NCBI RefSeq assembly: GCF_000969985.1
Contig: NZ_CP009526.1
Span: forward strand, 3,410,001 to 3,474,000
Direction of reading: 5' to 3'
DNA length: 64,000 nucleotides
From: Methanosarcina barkeri str. Wiesmoor
GTDB taxonomy: Archaea > Halobacteriota > Methanosarcinia > Methanosarcinales > Methanosarcinaceae
This document shows, piece after piece, positions 8,321 through 18,034 of the stretch. Under the pieces are notes generated by a model. It did no database searches and was not told the origin of the DNA. It was given only the letters and a program-made list of their open reading frames with translations. Both the position numbers and the translations under genes were made by a program. Each line of letters starts with the position of its first letter. The stretch's first letter is position 1.

Positions 8321-8509
8321 TTATTTCCCTTGGAATTCCTTGCTGACAGCTGCAGCATTGGTGTACTCCTTCTCAGGAAGATCTTCCAGAACTTCAATTA
8401 CTTCATTGCTAGCATTGTGCTTCTTAGCGTGCGCGATAAGTTGCTTCTTATTTACGGGATAATCTATATTCTTTAAAGCCTTCTGAACTTCAATTGGACT
8501 GGTTTGCAT
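8321..8509 (-). CDS. DUF2795 protein, copy A (62 aa)
   Basis: A 62-residue soluble DUF2795-type protein: QKALKNIDYPVNKKQLIAHAK, then EVIEVLEDLPEKEYTNAAAVS. It differs from the neighbouring copy only at residues 35-36 (Asn-Glu against Ser-Lys). GGGGGGAATTT precedes the ATG. The family is small, helical and uncharacterised, often found singly or in tandem; nothing in the sequence defines its role. It is the downstream member of a pair duplicated with a 207-bp period, including the ribosome binding site. Confidence 0.88.
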   Translation of the reverse strand: MQTSPIEVQKALKNIDYPVNKKQLIAHAKKHNASNEVIEVLEDLPEKEYTNAAAVSKEFQGK

Positions 8510-8527
8510 AAATTCCCCCCTTTGTAT

Positions 8528-8716
8528 TTATTTTCCTTGGAATTCCTTACTGACAGCTGCAGCATTGGTGTACTCCTTCTCAGGAAGGTCTTCCAGAACT
8601 TCAATTACTTTACTGCTAGCATTGTGCTTCTTAGCGTGCGCGATAAGTTGCTTCTTATTTACGGGATAATCTATATTCTTTAAAGCCTTCTGAACTTCAA
8701 TTGGACTGGTTTGCAT
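8528..8716 (-). CDS. DUF2795 protein, copy B (62 aa)
   Basis: Nearly identical in DNA and protein to the copy 207 bp downstream, so the duplication is recent or maintained by gene conversion. The ATG at 8716 follows GGGGGGAATTT. It is probably transcribed with copy A, since the spacer is only 18 bases. A degenerate third relative seems to lie upstream at 8859-9092. Confidence 0.88.
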   Translation of the reverse strand: MQTSPIEVQKALKNIDYPVNKKQLIAHAKKHNASSKVIEVLEDLPEKEYTNAAAVSKEFQGK

Positions 8717-8858
8717 AAATTCCCCCCACTTTCTATAGATTTTATGTAGTTTTCTCGGTTATATTGACTATATGATGTTCAATAACTTGCCTCTTGAAGA
8801 GGGTAAGCCATTATTTGGTACCATCTGGAACTAGAAGGTACTGTTCTAAAACACCTGC

Positions 8859-9092
8859 TTAGTGAATCAGTACTCTTTTGGGTTTGGCGATTTGATACAT
8901 TAGCTTTTCAGAAATTCGATTTCCCTGATAACCTCTCAGGGCTATTATGCTCTGTTTCATGTATATCCTTTCAGAAGATTCAGAATTATTGCTTGCCTGC
9001 TTACCTTCGGCAAACTTTACAAGGTAGTCTCTGCTTGCAGGATAACCTATCCCCCTGCCGGTTATAGATTCTTCAGCCTGGTGTGGATTCCT
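8859..9092 (-). pseudogene. Start-less relic resembling DUF2795
   Basis: A minus-strand frame of 77 codons without a start codon reads GRGIGYPASRDYLVKFAEG and then KQASNNSES. It aligns by eye with NIDYPVNKKQLIAHAKKHNAS of the intact DUF2795 genes just downstream. The C-terminal part does not match and a stop lies immediately upstream. It is best read as a diverged, disabled relative; confidence is low. Confidence 0.35.
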
Positions 9093-9121
9093 TTAGTTTA
9101 CCCCCATGGATTCAGGTAACT

Positions 9122-9236
9122 ATTGTGATTCAGGTAGCTATTGCCTTTCCCAATTAGTTGCTCACCCACCATTTTGATTCAGGTATTGTGATTCAGGTAG
9201 CTATTGCCTTTCCCAATTAGTTGCTCACTCACCATT
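9122..9236. repeat. 52-bp direct repeat, two copies
   Basis: Segments 9122-9173 and 9185-9236 are near identical and separated by 11 bp, giving a 63-bp period. They are non-coding on both strands. The rest of the 8717-9854 stretch, apart from the relic at 8859-9092, shows no gene. Confidence 0.85.
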
Positions 9237-9854
9237 GAGTATTATGTAAAATATAATATAAAAAAGAATTCAACCCAAACGTTTGATAGAAGATGACTAT
9301 TTAGACCTAGCAACTTATATATTTAGTTTAGAATTGAAGACTGGATGTGTCTACAAACCAGGGTTTTTAGTTAGCACCATTGAAAAGTAGACCTCATAAT
9401 AGCTTGGTTTAAAATAGGTGAATTAAAGAAAAGAGCCCTTAAATAGAGTAATCAATAGCAAAAACTACTTCATGAGGAAATAAGTTTGCCACATATCTAG
9501 AAAAACTTTCTTGAAAGCTACTGAAGCTCAGAGTTATCATATGAAAATAAATTGAGATGATTTTAGCTTATAGTTTCGAAAAATAATTTTATAATATAAA
9601 ACTAATGTTAAGTCTATCTGATGAAGACAGGTATTTCAATTTATAATACTGCATAATACTGCCAGAAATCGAGGCTTATCTCTTTCTTATAAAAGCGCCA
9701 GACAAATCATTTGCTTGCTACTGAAAAATCCTCAGTTGCCTGGAATATAGAAAAGATTCGTTTCTTCTTCTAACTGAAAACCTTTAATAGGAGTTTCTAG
9801 ATAAGAGACCAGATCACTATCAGTAAATCCAGGACAAATAGACCAGATGTAATC

Positions 9855-10886
9855 ATGATCGCAGAAAATCTTTTAATCTTTCTACTTGGCCTTGTTCTTT
9901 TGGTCAAAGGTTCAGATTATTTTGTAAAATCAGCTTCAACAATTGCAGAGAAGCTTGGTGTTTCCGAATTTATTATAGGTTTGACACTCGTCGCACTTGG
10001 AACATCAATTCCTGAACTTGCTTCATCAATAGCTGCTTCTCTCCAGCATGCAAGCGGTATCGTAATAGGAAATGTCGTTGGATCAAACATCGCAAATATA
10101 GGGCTTGTTGTAGGGTTGTCTGCAGTTATCTCTCCAGTGAAAACTGAAATAGAGATGCTCAGAAGAGATGGCTATGTCATGCTCTTTGCAGCTGTGCTCT
10201 TCTTTGTTTTTATTCTGAACAGAGAAATCTCAATACTAGAGTCAGCCTTTTTCATACTGATCTTCATTGCGTATGTGTTTTTCCTGTTTGAAGAAAGCGA
10301 GAAATACAAAGGGAAACTGCATTTTAAAGAGTTCATAATATACTTTTTCAAGTTTGAGTATATAAGCAGCGCAAGGCAAAAGTTCAATTGCATAAGAGAT
10401 AGTAACGCTGAAGGCGAAAACTGCCAGTCCAGAGAAGGTTTCACAAAAGACATACTGGTTCTAGTATTAAGTTGTGGAGCAATTATAATCGGGGCAAAGT
10501 ACTTTGTGAACAAATCAATCTTCTTTGCAGAACTCCTTGGAGTTCCTGAAACTATAATAGGTACCACTCTAGTAGCATTTGGCACATCCCTTCCAGAACT
10601 TGTAGTGACACTATCTGCAGCAAAGCAGGGTTTCGGGAGCATAGCCCTTGGCAATATTATAGGCTCAAACATCGCAAACATATTTTTAATTATAGGATTT
10701 TCCGGATTAATCTATCCGATACCTGTCGAGCAGATAAGTCTATTCTTTACGACTCCAGCTATGATTTTGATAAGCGTAACACTCCTCGTGTTTATCAGCA
10801 CAGACTGGGAAATAAAAAGGTGGGAAGGAATAGCTTTGGTAGCCTTTTATGCATCTTTTCTAATAGTGCTACTCAGGATGGGTTAA
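9855..10886 (+). CDS. Calcium/sodium antiporter, CaCA family (YrbG-like)
   Basis: A 343-residue membrane protein with about ten hydrophobic segments arranged as two inverted halves. Each half carries the alpha-repeat signature: GLTLVALGTSIPELASS (about residue 45) followed by GNVVGSNIANIGLVVG, and GTTLVAFGTSLPELVVT followed by GNIIGSNIANIFLIIG. The acidic residues of the two PEL motifs coordinate cations in this family. It exchanges Ca2+ for Na+ or H+ across the cytoplasmic membrane. A charged loop with two cysteines separates the halves. It is monocistronic. Confidence 0.93.
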   Translation: MIAENLLIFLLGLVLLVKGSDYFVKSASTIAEKLGVSEFIIGLTLVALGTSIPELASSIAASLQHASGIVIGNVVGSNIANIGLVVGLSAVISPVKTEIEMLRRDGYVMLFAAVLFFVFILNREISILESAFFILIFIAYVFFLFEESEKYKGKLHFKEFIIYFFKFEYISSARQKFNCIRDSNAEGENCQSREGFTKDILVLVLSCGAIIIGAKYFVNKSIFFAELLGVPETIIGTTLVAFGTSLPELVVTLSAAKQGFGSIALGNIIGSNIANIFLIIGFSGLIYPIPVEQISLFFTTPAMILISVTLLVFISTDWEIKRWEGIALVAFYASFLIVLLRMG

Positions 10887-11031
10887 AGAAATATAGGAAA
10901 AATGGAAAACTGAAAAATTCCCGAAAAACAGATTAGAGCTTAAATCTCTGCCTGTTTTACAGAAAATTCCAAACTTTTAAAAGTAACAAAAAAAATAAAA
11001 ATGAAGAAAAAGCTCAGGTTTGTTCTGGAGA

Positions 11032-11763
11032 TTAATCCACAAGTGTAAAGTACATTCTCCTGTTGCTCTTGCCTTTATTCTGAAGTTTTATGATCTTCAC
11101 GCCTTTTATTTCCTCAGTGTTTTTAACATGGGTCCCTCCACAGGCTTCAATCGTGACTCCTTCGATTTCAACGATGCGCACTTCTTTTATTTCGTCGGAA
11201 AAGCCTTTCGCCAGCGTAGTTAACCGTGAAAGCTTTTCTTCGGCTTCTTTGCGGCTTACAAGGTAGAGATTAACAGGACTTTTTTGGGCTATAAGGTCAT
11301 TGGCAATTTTCTCATATTCGGCAAATTTATCCCTGTCAAAGACTTCAAGACTGAAATCTACCCTGCTCTGGTCCAGACCAAGCTGGTTTCCGGTTATCTG
11401 AGCCCCGGCCTCCTTTTCAATCACGTTTGCGATTACGTGAGTCGCCGTGTGCATACGCATATGCCTGTAACGGCGGTCCCAGTCTATGAATCCTTTTACT
11501 TTGTCCCCTGCTTTTAATCCGTTAGAAACGTTTTCACCGTCTATCTCGTGACTGATATCTCCATTGAACTTTCTCACATACAGGACATTAAATTCAGCCC
11601 CATCGGATTCACGAACTAACTTTCCAGTATCACTAGGCTGACCCCCGCTTTCGGGATAAAAGACAGTACGGTCAAGAACCACAAATTTATCATCTGTAAC
11701 TTTTTCGACAGTTGCTTCGAATTCTTTCATATAACAATCAAGGAAGTAAAGCGCCTCTGTCAT
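11032..11763 (-). CDS. alaX: Alanyl-tRNA editing protein AlaX (AlaX-M type)
   Basis: 243 residues, a free-standing editing domain that hydrolyses Ser (or Gly) mischarged on tRNA-Ala. The N-terminal half matches the beta-barrel of AlaX-M, including the Gly-rich block YPESGGQPSDTG. Zinc ligands are visible: H105 and H109 (MHTATH), then C208 and H212 (CGGTH). It lacks the AlaRS aminoacylation domain. It is cytoplasmic and stands alone on its strand here. Confidence 0.93.
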   Translation of the reverse strand: MTEALYFLDCYMKEFEATVEKVTDDKFVVLDRTVFYPESGGQPSDTGKLVRESDGAEFNVLYVRKFNGDISHEIDGENVSNGLKAGDKVKGFIDWDRRYRHMRMHTATHVIANVIEKEAGAQITGNQLGLDQSRVDFSLEVFDRDKFAEYEKIANDLIAQKSPVNLYLVSRKEAEEKLSRLTTLAKGFSDEIKEVRIVEIEGVTIEACGGTHVKNTEEIKGVKIIKLQNKGKSNRRMYFTLVD

Positions 11764-12083
11764 TTGCCAAACCTCTTTTCTTAAACTTAATTAAAGTAGA
11801 TAATTAAAAGGATAAACACTGTCAGAATACATAAACTATGCAGTTTTGAGTAAAAATCCAGACATTACCAACCGGATAATCCATGAGTGCATAAAAAAAT
11901 AACCATGAAAAATTATTTCAATCACTTTTAATTATTGAAAACGCAACTCAGGATGCTAAACGCGAATACACTGAAATTTCTTTATTCATAAATTAACCCG
12001 CTTGAGCGAAAGAAGTGAGCGAAAAGGACCCGTCCTCCCGAGACGGGACTCGGGTGACGGAACTCAGGAACTACAAATTTACC
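11764..12083. repeat. Intergenic stretch with dispersed REP-like repeat (11997-12069)
   Basis: Bases 11997-12069 hold one copy of a dispersed repeat: CTTGAGCGAA, AGTGAGCGAAAAGG, then the self-complementary CCGTCCTCCCGAGACGGG and ACTCGGGTGACGGAACTC. Related copies lie near 33988-34148, 36846-36895 and 43181-43196. The rest shows nothing recognisable. Confidence 0.75.
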
Positions 12084-13400
12084 TTAATTAACCTCATGCC
12101 GTCTTCCCGAGACAGGACTCGAAAAATTCACATTCAAATCACTATCGATTAAACCAAGACTGACAAGAAGTTTTTCCTTTTGGTGTTCCAGTTCTTCCCT
12201 TAAAGCAGCCAGTTTCTTTTCAGAATCCATAATATCCTCTTCAAGGGCGTGAGTTCTGTTCAAAAGTTCAGCTTCTTTACGTTCGAGTTCAACCAGCTTT
12301 CCGGTATCCGAGCTTTCGAGTTCAGCTTTCTTTGCCTCAAATTCCTGAAGGGCTTCAAGGTACTCTTTTTTCCGCTCTGGAAAGTTTGAGATTGCAGTTT
12401 TGACCTGTAATAGGGCTTTTTCTTTTTTCTGGGCCTGCATATCCAGGGCATTGTCCTCGAATATTTTTTGAAGTTCTGGGAAAAAAGAAGGATTTACGTA
12501 TATAGGAGCTTCAAGACAAATATCGAGCTGTTTCTTTACTTCTGGATTTAAGGTATACCTGCCATTTTCATGAAGTTTCTTAATCCTTGAAAGATGACCC
12601 GAAAGTGGGAGAACAAGAGAACTCAAGCCTGTTTCGGCTTTCCGGAGTTTTTCCCTGGCGGCAATAGATTCTTCCTGAAGGTTCTGTAAACTCTGCCAGA
12701 CAGGCCCTTTTCTGAAGTCTTCGAGAGCCTGACTGGTTTCGGAAGTTTCAACCTTTAAAGTCTGAATTCTTTGGTTTTTGGACTCAAATTCCAGCTCTTC
12801 GGCAGCTATTGAGGCCGAAAGCTCCTGTATTTTATTAGTATCCGAATGAGCTGCTTCTATGGTGTCCATTTCCTTCTTATTTTCCCGAATTACCTCTCCA
12901 AGCTCGTTAAAAATCTTACCCAGGCTGGCAAGGCTGTCACTAACATCTTTTGATTCTTCAGAAAAAACGCCTCTGGTATACCTGAAGCTCTGATTCATAT
13001 GTTCCAGGCAGGTGTTAAGACTCTGCGTAGCCGTCCCATAGAAACTTTCAAGAGCCCTGAAATCCCTGTTTTCCTTCACTTTGATCTTATCTATCAACAT
13101 TGTGACCTGTTTTGTCACATTTTCCCTGTTGCTCTTCGCTCGCTTTACAGCTCTGACATCAAAGTCTCCCTCAACTTTAGCCTCCGCAAGCATTGAGTTA
13201 CTTTCCTTGAGTGCCAGAAGCGAAGCTTCAAGTTCTCTCAAAAGGTCGGATACATCCTTTTCTACCCTGGAAGAGATTTTTTGAGATCTTTTATCCAGCC
13301 ATGCTGGTAGGTCTTCAAAATTAATCTCCTTGAGACCAGTCTCCACATCGGAACTTTCTTTTTTTCCAAAGAGCTTTTTAATCCACTTCAACCTTGACAT
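12084..13400 (-). CDS. Large coiled-coil protein, unknown
   Basis: 438 residues, soluble, almost entirely helical with long heptad-rich stretches (about 35-110, 150-250 and 330-420). A basic N-terminus (MSRLKWIKKLFGKK) could contact membrane or nucleic acid. A central PLSGHLSRIKKLHENGRY segment breaks the coiled coil. It resembles SMC/SbcC-like hinge or coil proteins only in composition, with no Walker motifs. The last residues (SPVSGRRHEVN) are encoded by a fragment of the dispersed repeat, so the original C-terminus was probably altered by repeat insertion. Confidence 0.75.
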   Translation of the reverse strand: MSRLKWIKKLFGKKESSDVETGLKEINFEDLPAWLDKRSQKISSRVEKDVSDLLRELEASLLALKESNSMLAEAKVEGDFDVRAVKRAKSNRENVTKQVTMLIDKIKVKENRDFRALESFYGTATQSLNTCLEHMNQSFRYTRGVFSEESKDVSDSLASLGKIFNELGEVIRENKKEMDTIEAAHSDTNKIQELSASIAAEELEFESKNQRIQTLKVETSETSQALEDFRKGPVWQSLQNLQEESIAAREKLRKAETGLSSLVLPLSGHLSRIKKLHENGRYTLNPEVKKQLDICLEAPIYVNPSFFPELQKIFEDNALDMQAQKKEKALLQVKTAISNFPERKKEYLEALQEFEAKKAELESSDTGKLVELERKEAELLNRTHALEEDIMDSEKKLAALREELEHQKEKLLVSLGLIDSDLNVNFSSPVSGRRHEVN

Positions 13401-13787
13401 TCCCCGAGTTTGATAAAACTATTTAACTTATTTCTTTAGTTCTGCATATTTTTGAAACTTATGATATGAAATATTTATTCTGTAAAAGACTTTCCGGGAA
13501 TAAAAAGACAGAATAAAAGAAAGATAAAATCTACGAACACATAGAGAAATAAAGTGCTTTTTATATTGATGGCTGGAGGATTAGTATTAATCCTGCACTT
13601 TACTTTAGAAGTTTACTATTTATAAGTTCTACTTTTAATAAGTCCTACTCTTCATGAGTTCTATTCTTTATAAGTTCTACTTTTAATAAGTTATATTTTT
13701 AATAAGTTGTACTGTTAATAAGCTATACTAAATAAACTACATGAGAATCTGCTGAGCTTCTCCACGAAGATAAGAAGGAAGGTAAAA
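13401..13787. repeat. Intergenic stretch with degenerate 19-20 bp repeats
   Basis: Bases 13617-13735 carry degenerate direct repeats of a unit like TTATAAGTTCTACTTTTAA, just upstream of the MscS gene. AGAAGGAAGG lies shortly before its ATG. No gene was seen. Confidence 0.7.
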
Positions 13788-14693
13788 ATGAGTTTTGAGA
13801 CAATAATGAAACAGGTAATTCCATATACCGAGATAACGGTATCCAGGCTGATTTTTGCAGTAATAATGCTTTTTATGGGGTTCATTTTATCAAAGTATAT
13901 TATTCTTGTTTTCAGAAGAGGAATACAGAAAACAAAGATTCCGGATCTTACTGTTCAATTTCTCACCCATTTTTTAAGTATCATCCTTTATGTAATTGTT
14001 ATTCTTATTTTCTTGAAGAGTCTGAATTTCGACGTGGATAGTTATATAGTAGGAGTTTCTGCAGCAATAGGCATTGTTCTCGGACTTGGTCTGCAGGATA
14101 CCTTTACAAACCTGACTGCTGGAGTATGTGTTGCCGCAATCAGGCCTATTGACACGGGAGAAATGGTAACCGTAAACGGACAGACCGGAAAAGTAAGATC
14201 TGTAGGGATCATGTCAACCGAGCTCCTGACTCTTGACAACCAGCTCATAACAATCCCTAACAAGCTTGTATGGGGAAGTTCTATTGTTAATATGACACGG
14301 ATGCCTACAAGAAGAGTGTCGGTTGATGTAGGAATAAGTTACTCCTCAAGCCTCGAAAAAGCTACAGAGATAGCACTCAATATAATGAAAACACACCCTC
14401 TTGTCCTTAAGGAACCTGAACCCGCAGTTGTAACCACTGAACTTGCCAACTCCTCGATAAATTTACAGCTCCGGGCCTGGGCAAAAACGGGAGAAATGGT
14501 AACCGTAAAGAATGACCTTGTTGCAGGAATATTTGACGCTTATACGAAAGAAGGAATTGAAATTCCGTTCCCTCAGATGGATATAAATATAAAAGAAATT
14601 AAACCAAAAGAAGGTGGAAAACACACAATGGAACAGGATATGACAGTGCAGGAAGAAAAAATTTTACTTGAAGAGAAGTGCAATGTGGAATGA
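13788..14693 (+). CDS. mscS: MscS-family mechanosensitive channel
   Basis: 301 residues. Three membrane helices occupy residues about 15-110. The pore-lining helix and gate VGVSAAIGIVLGLGLQDT is followed by the MscS beta domain (GEMVTVNGQTGKV, then the loop ELLTLDNQLITIPN) and the mixed C-terminal domain ending around FPQMDI. It opens under membrane tension to release osmolytes. It has a charged tail rich in Glu. It is transcribed alone and is convergent with the Mth938-like gene. Confidence 0.93.
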   Translation: MSFETIMKQVIPYTEITVSRLIFAVIMLFMGFILSKYIILVFRRGIQKTKIPDLTVQFLTHFLSIILYVIVILIFLKSLNFDVDSYIVGVSAAIGIVLGLGLQDTFTNLTAGVCVAAIRPIDTGEMVTVNGQTGKVRSVGIMSTELLTLDNQLITIPNKLVWGSSIVNMTRMPTRRVSVDVGISYSSSLEKATEIALNIMKTHPLVLKEPEPAVVTTELANSSINLQLRAWAKTGEMVTVKNDLVAGIFDAYTKEGIEIPFPQMDINIKEIKPKEGGKHTMEQDMTVQEEKILLEEKCNVE

Positions 14694-14774
14694 CTATATT
14701 AAGCAAAAATCTTTGAAAACTGTCTATACTTCCTGTCCACCATATCTCTTTTCACACCGATAAGTTATATGAAC

Positions 14775-15137
14775 TTAACATGTTATATGGAACATGGCAG
14801 TGACCTTGCCTTCAAGCTCGTTCCAGCGTTCAATTGCCCACGGTGTCGGAAAAAGCTCTACTCCACACCTTTTTTCTGTAAAAAAAGTTTCAGCTTCATC
14901 AGACAGTTTAACAAAACCTGTCTGCCCGGTTCCTATAAGGATTTTTTCTGTCCCTTCCTCATAAATGTGCTTTGCTTCCTCAAGCGAGATTTTATGAGAA
15001 GTTCCGTAGAGCTCCTTTGACAGTCCTTTCTCTCTTTTTTCTACCTGTCCATTGAGGCGAATAAGTATGTCATATTTAAAGGTCTCTCCGTTTACAGTAA
15101 TAGAACCAAAACTCGTGGAATCAATCTTTGGCTTCAT
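14775..15137 (-). CDS. Mth938-like (DUF498/PF04430) protein
   Basis: 120 residues, a single small globular domain: FGSITVNGETFKYDILIRL, then EKILIGTGQTGFVKLSDEA, and WAIERWNELEGKVTAMFHI. The GTGQTG turn is characteristic of the Mth938/NDUFAF3-like fold. GAGGTGAACC lies directly before the ATG. The function in archaea is unknown; eukaryotic relatives help assemble complex I. Confidence 0.85.
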   Translation of the reverse strand: MKPKIDSTSFGSITVNGETFKYDILIRLNGQVEKREKGLSKELYGTSHKISLEEAKHIYEEGTEKILIGTGQTGFVKLSDEAETFFTEKRCGVELFPTPWAIERWNELEGKVTAMFHITC

Positions 15138-15959
15138 GGTTCACCTCTTAAATTGAAACTGAAAACAAGATTTTCTATTTTAGAATAGTTGTATATACTT
15201 CATATAATTAACAGATATGCCCTGAATACATAAATTTTCAAATCATAAACAGATCTGAATATAAAAATTACACATTTACGATTCTTGGCAGGGAAACCTG
15301 GCAAAAATAACATACCTGAGAAAATTTTACACCTTTGAAGAATGAAATCAAGTACATTAGGCATTATGGTCAAACTCTGCCATAAACAGTTAAAGATTAT
15401 CCTATCAACTTTTCAGTTCAACAATAAGCAGATAAATGAGTGAGCGAATAACGAAAATATAACTCTATATGCATCATTTTAGGAGAGCGAATAAGTGTAG
15501 AATTCTGGAATGCGGAAAAATTCTAGAGAGAAAAGTACAAAAGCATGTACAAACGACAGGCCTGCTTTTAAATAAATATAACAAATTCACCGTCTTAGGA
15601 GATAAAGAGACTATAATATCCTGAAATTAAAGAAAAAAAAGTCTAGAGAATACTATTTTTCCACATCGATATTAAATAAAAACAATTATAGGACATAGAC
15701 TCGTCAAAGACCTCATATTGTTATTTTAATGTTTAATAGGTACAGTTATAGATATCAATAGTTTTATAGTCGTCTAATTATTAAGATAAAGCTTTATCAA
15801 GTATTAAGTTCGTTTTTCTATTTTTATTCATAACTAAATAAATAAGTATGTTTATATGATAATATTTTCCAGTGTGCTTCGATTAAAAGTATTCTCGGAT
15901 CAAATGAAACCGCCCCCGAGAAAATAAAACATAATAGGATAAAATACGGAGGAAAAGTA
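15138..15959. other. AT-rich gene-free stretch
   Basis: About 820 bp without a credible frame. AT-rich segments near 15800-15860 may hold the promoter of the cysteine-rich protein gene; the transcription start is not determinable by eye. Confidence 0.5.
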
Positions 15960-16424
15960 ATGCGAAAAATTATGCTTAAGACAATCTGTATTTTCACATT
16001 AGTCTTTTTAGTCCTGTCAATGACAGGAGCAGCAGCATGCAGCAACAGTTGTAATACAAAAACAGATACAATAAATACAGCATGCAGTAACAGTTGTAAT
16101 ACAAAAACAGATGCAATAAATGATTGTTATAGTTTTAACCTTAAAAAATGTCCACATACTGCTTATTGCTTCAGGTATGATACTTTACTTAAGAATGATA
16201 AAGGGTGCAACCTTAAAGTTACAACTACCGGGACTTACAAGACCAAACTGGGCGGACAAGTGACAATATATAGTGACGGTAAATTCTGCTATAAAGCATC
16301 ATCAACATGTTGTTCCAAAAAATGTTGTACTTGCACGGACACTTTCACATACAAGATAAAAGGTAAAGATGGAAAAACCGACTGTGCAACCGCTACGCTG
16401 AAACTCAAATGTCCCACCTGCTAA
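15960..16424 (+). CDS. Secreted cysteine-rich protein (154 aa)
   Basis: The N-terminus is a signal peptide (MRKIMLKTICIFTLVFLV, cleavage likely after Ala-Ala-Ala near residue 26). The mature part contains 17 cysteines in 128 residues, many paired (CCSKKCCTC), and a tandem duplication of a 15-residue ACSNSCNTKTD unit. Residues about 80-150 (GTYKTKLGGQVTIYSDGKF, DTFTYKIKGKDGKT) resemble a VCBS/cadherin-like beta domain. Disulfide-rich and extracellular, it may be a surface or matrix protein. GGAGGAAAAG precedes the ATG. No specific family is recognised. Confidence 0.8.
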   Translation: MRKIMLKTICIFTLVFLVLSMTGAAACSNSCNTKTDTINTACSNSCNTKTDAINDCYSFNLKKCPHTAYCFRYDTLLKNDKGCNLKVTTTGTYKTKLGGQVTIYSDGKFCYKASSTCCSKKCCTCTDTFTYKIKGKDGKTDCATATLKLKCPTC

Positions 16425-16473
16425 AGTACTATTCAGGTACTTACTCCAGTAGGTGCACTTATTATAACTAAAC

Positions 16474-16531
16474 GCATTAAAGGGATAAGGAAGTTTAACT
16501 TCCCGGGATTAAACCCCAAATCCCTTAATGC
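16474..16531 (+). terminator. Imperfect hairpin after the Cys-rich gene
   Basis: GCATTAAAGGGA (16474-16485) pairs with TCCCTTAATGC (16521-16531) with one bulged A, and an inner GGAAGTTTAACTTCC adds a second stem. It lies 50 bases past the stop codon and is likely a 3' end structure. Confidence 0.55.
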
Positions 16532-16611
16532 TTGTCAATATTCGATTTTTGACTTAATTTTGCCAAAACGCGATAGTTCATGCTTATTTTCGTGTTGGAT
16601 TCAGATCAATG

Positions 16612-16709
16612 AATTTTGGTTTTTTAATTTTGATTTTTTAATTTTGGTTTTTTAATTTTGGTTTTTTAATTTTGGTTTTTTAATTTTGGTTTTTTAATTT
16701 TGGTTTTTT
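16612..16709. repeat. 14-bp T-rich tandem array, 7 units
   Basis: The unit AATTTTGGTTTTTT is repeated seven times with one G-to-A variant. It lies just downstream of the minus-strand DUF166 gene. There are no spacers. Confidence 0.95.
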
Positions 16710-16762
16710 AAATTTTGGATTTTAACTAGAATATTTTTAAAAAGCTTTTCAGATAGCACCTA

Positions 16763-17569
16763 TCAGGAGCTAGAACTTGAGATTTCATTCCCGCAAACTG
16801 CGGACAATCGGGCTTTTTCCTTTTTTGCACACTCCATTCCCTCTTCAACAGCTTCCCTGATAATATACCCGGCCTTGTGAAGGATAGTGTCCCCGAGTTG
16901 AGGATCTTTGTCCATGCTGGCAGTACAGGGATAGGAGTGATGAGCACCTGAGATAGTTTCCTTATATTCAACAGTATCAGTCCAGCCGAGCTTTTTTGCC
17001 ACAAACCAGGTGGAACCGCAAGGGGCATCCCTGAGAACGCCTGCTCCGATAAACATCTTACCATCAGGGCTCATTTCGATTCTGAGTACAGGTTTCCCGA
17101 AACCAAGGTCAACAAACGCATCTATAACAGGTTTACCGGTTTTTTCAAGGGCACAGAAAGGCTTTGGACCTTCAAACTCAACTCCAATGGCTTCAAGATC
17201 TTTTTTAATCTGTTCAAGCACCCCTGCAGGAGTTTTCTTCGAGTCTTCAACAGGTGCAATTACAGCTTTTGCTTTTGTTTTCGTCACAACGTCCGGGAGG
17301 GCTGTAAGAAGGTCTGGGTGAATGCCAATAGCAAGTATCAGATCACATTCCGGAAGTTTTTGAGGCATGTACTGCTCGGGCTCTTCTATAAACGTGGGCA
17401 GGTCTTGAGGAAATTCATGAATTCCTACAATCAGGTTCGCATATGATTTCCTGACCTGCCTGCAGTGATTACAGAGTTCTCCGCAGGACACGCAGAAATT
17501 TCCAGAATTGATCAGGTTCTGGATAACTTTTGTTCCAAGTTCGCCTGAGTAGAGTATGAGGATTTTCAT
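16763..17569 (-). CDS. DUF166 family protein
   Basis: 268 residues, single domain. The start is MKILILYSGELGTKVIQNL. A cysteine cluster CVSCGELCNHC at residues 26-36 suggests metal or iron-sulfur binding. Later blocks are ECDLILAIGIHPDLL, GAGVLRDAPCGSTWFVA and the His/Cys segment GAHHSYPCTASM. The family is confined largely to methanogens and relatives and has been misnamed thymidylate synthase in some genomes. The function is unknown; the conserved cysteines argue for redox or metal chemistry. Confidence 0.85.
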   Translation of the reverse strand: MKILILYSGELGTKVIQNLINSGNFCVSCGELCNHCRQVRKSYANLIVGIHEFPQDLPTFIEEPEQYMPQKLPECDLILAIGIHPDLLTALPDVVTKTKAKAVIAPVEDSKKTPAGVLEQIKKDLEAIGVEFEGPKPFCALEKTGKPVIDAFVDLGFGKPVLRIEMSPDGKMFIGAGVLRDAPCGSTWFVAKKLGWTDTVEYKETISGAHHSYPCTASMDKDPQLGDTILHKAGYIIREAVEEGMECAKKEKARLSAVCGNEISSSSS

Positions 17570-18034
17570 AACTTACCCCTATTATTAAAGACTGTAAGAA
17601 TTATTTGTGTCATTTTTCTCTTTCGTTGTAGATAGAAATCCGGATAATTTTTCCCCCTGGAAAGAAAAAAAGAGGGAAAGCAGATCAGCGAGGAGACCTT
17701 TGAGAAAGTAGTTGAGAAACTGCTAATGTTCAGTTCTAATACCCCTCCTTTAATGTTTTATCCGTTATACTATGTGATTTTTGTATGATACATTGTAATT
17801 ATTTGTTTCAATGTATAAATAACAGGAGTTTCGAAATAGAAATTAGTATCCATATCTAAACCTCAATACACAGTTAAGGAAACAAAAGCACTGAAGACGA
17901 GAGAAAACAAAAAAGAACTAAAAGTAAAGGAAAAACTAAGAAAGAAAGGGAAAGGAAAAGGGGGAAAGGAAAAAAGGGGAAAGGAAAATAAACAGATTCT
18001 CACGGAAGTGGTCGCGATTCGGTCTTCCCTTTTT
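17570..18034. other. Intergenic stretch with purine tract
   Basis: Bases 17880-17995 are almost purely A/G on the plus strand. The minus-strand transcript of the homocysteine operon would therefore end in a pyrimidine-rich, U-tract-containing 3' end, the usual archaeal termination signal. No gene was seen. Confidence 0.6.

Noticed and set aside
16763-17569. Thymidylate synthase assignment for the DUF166 gene
   Set aside because: A historical misannotation as I recall; none of the ThyA or ThyX motifs is present.
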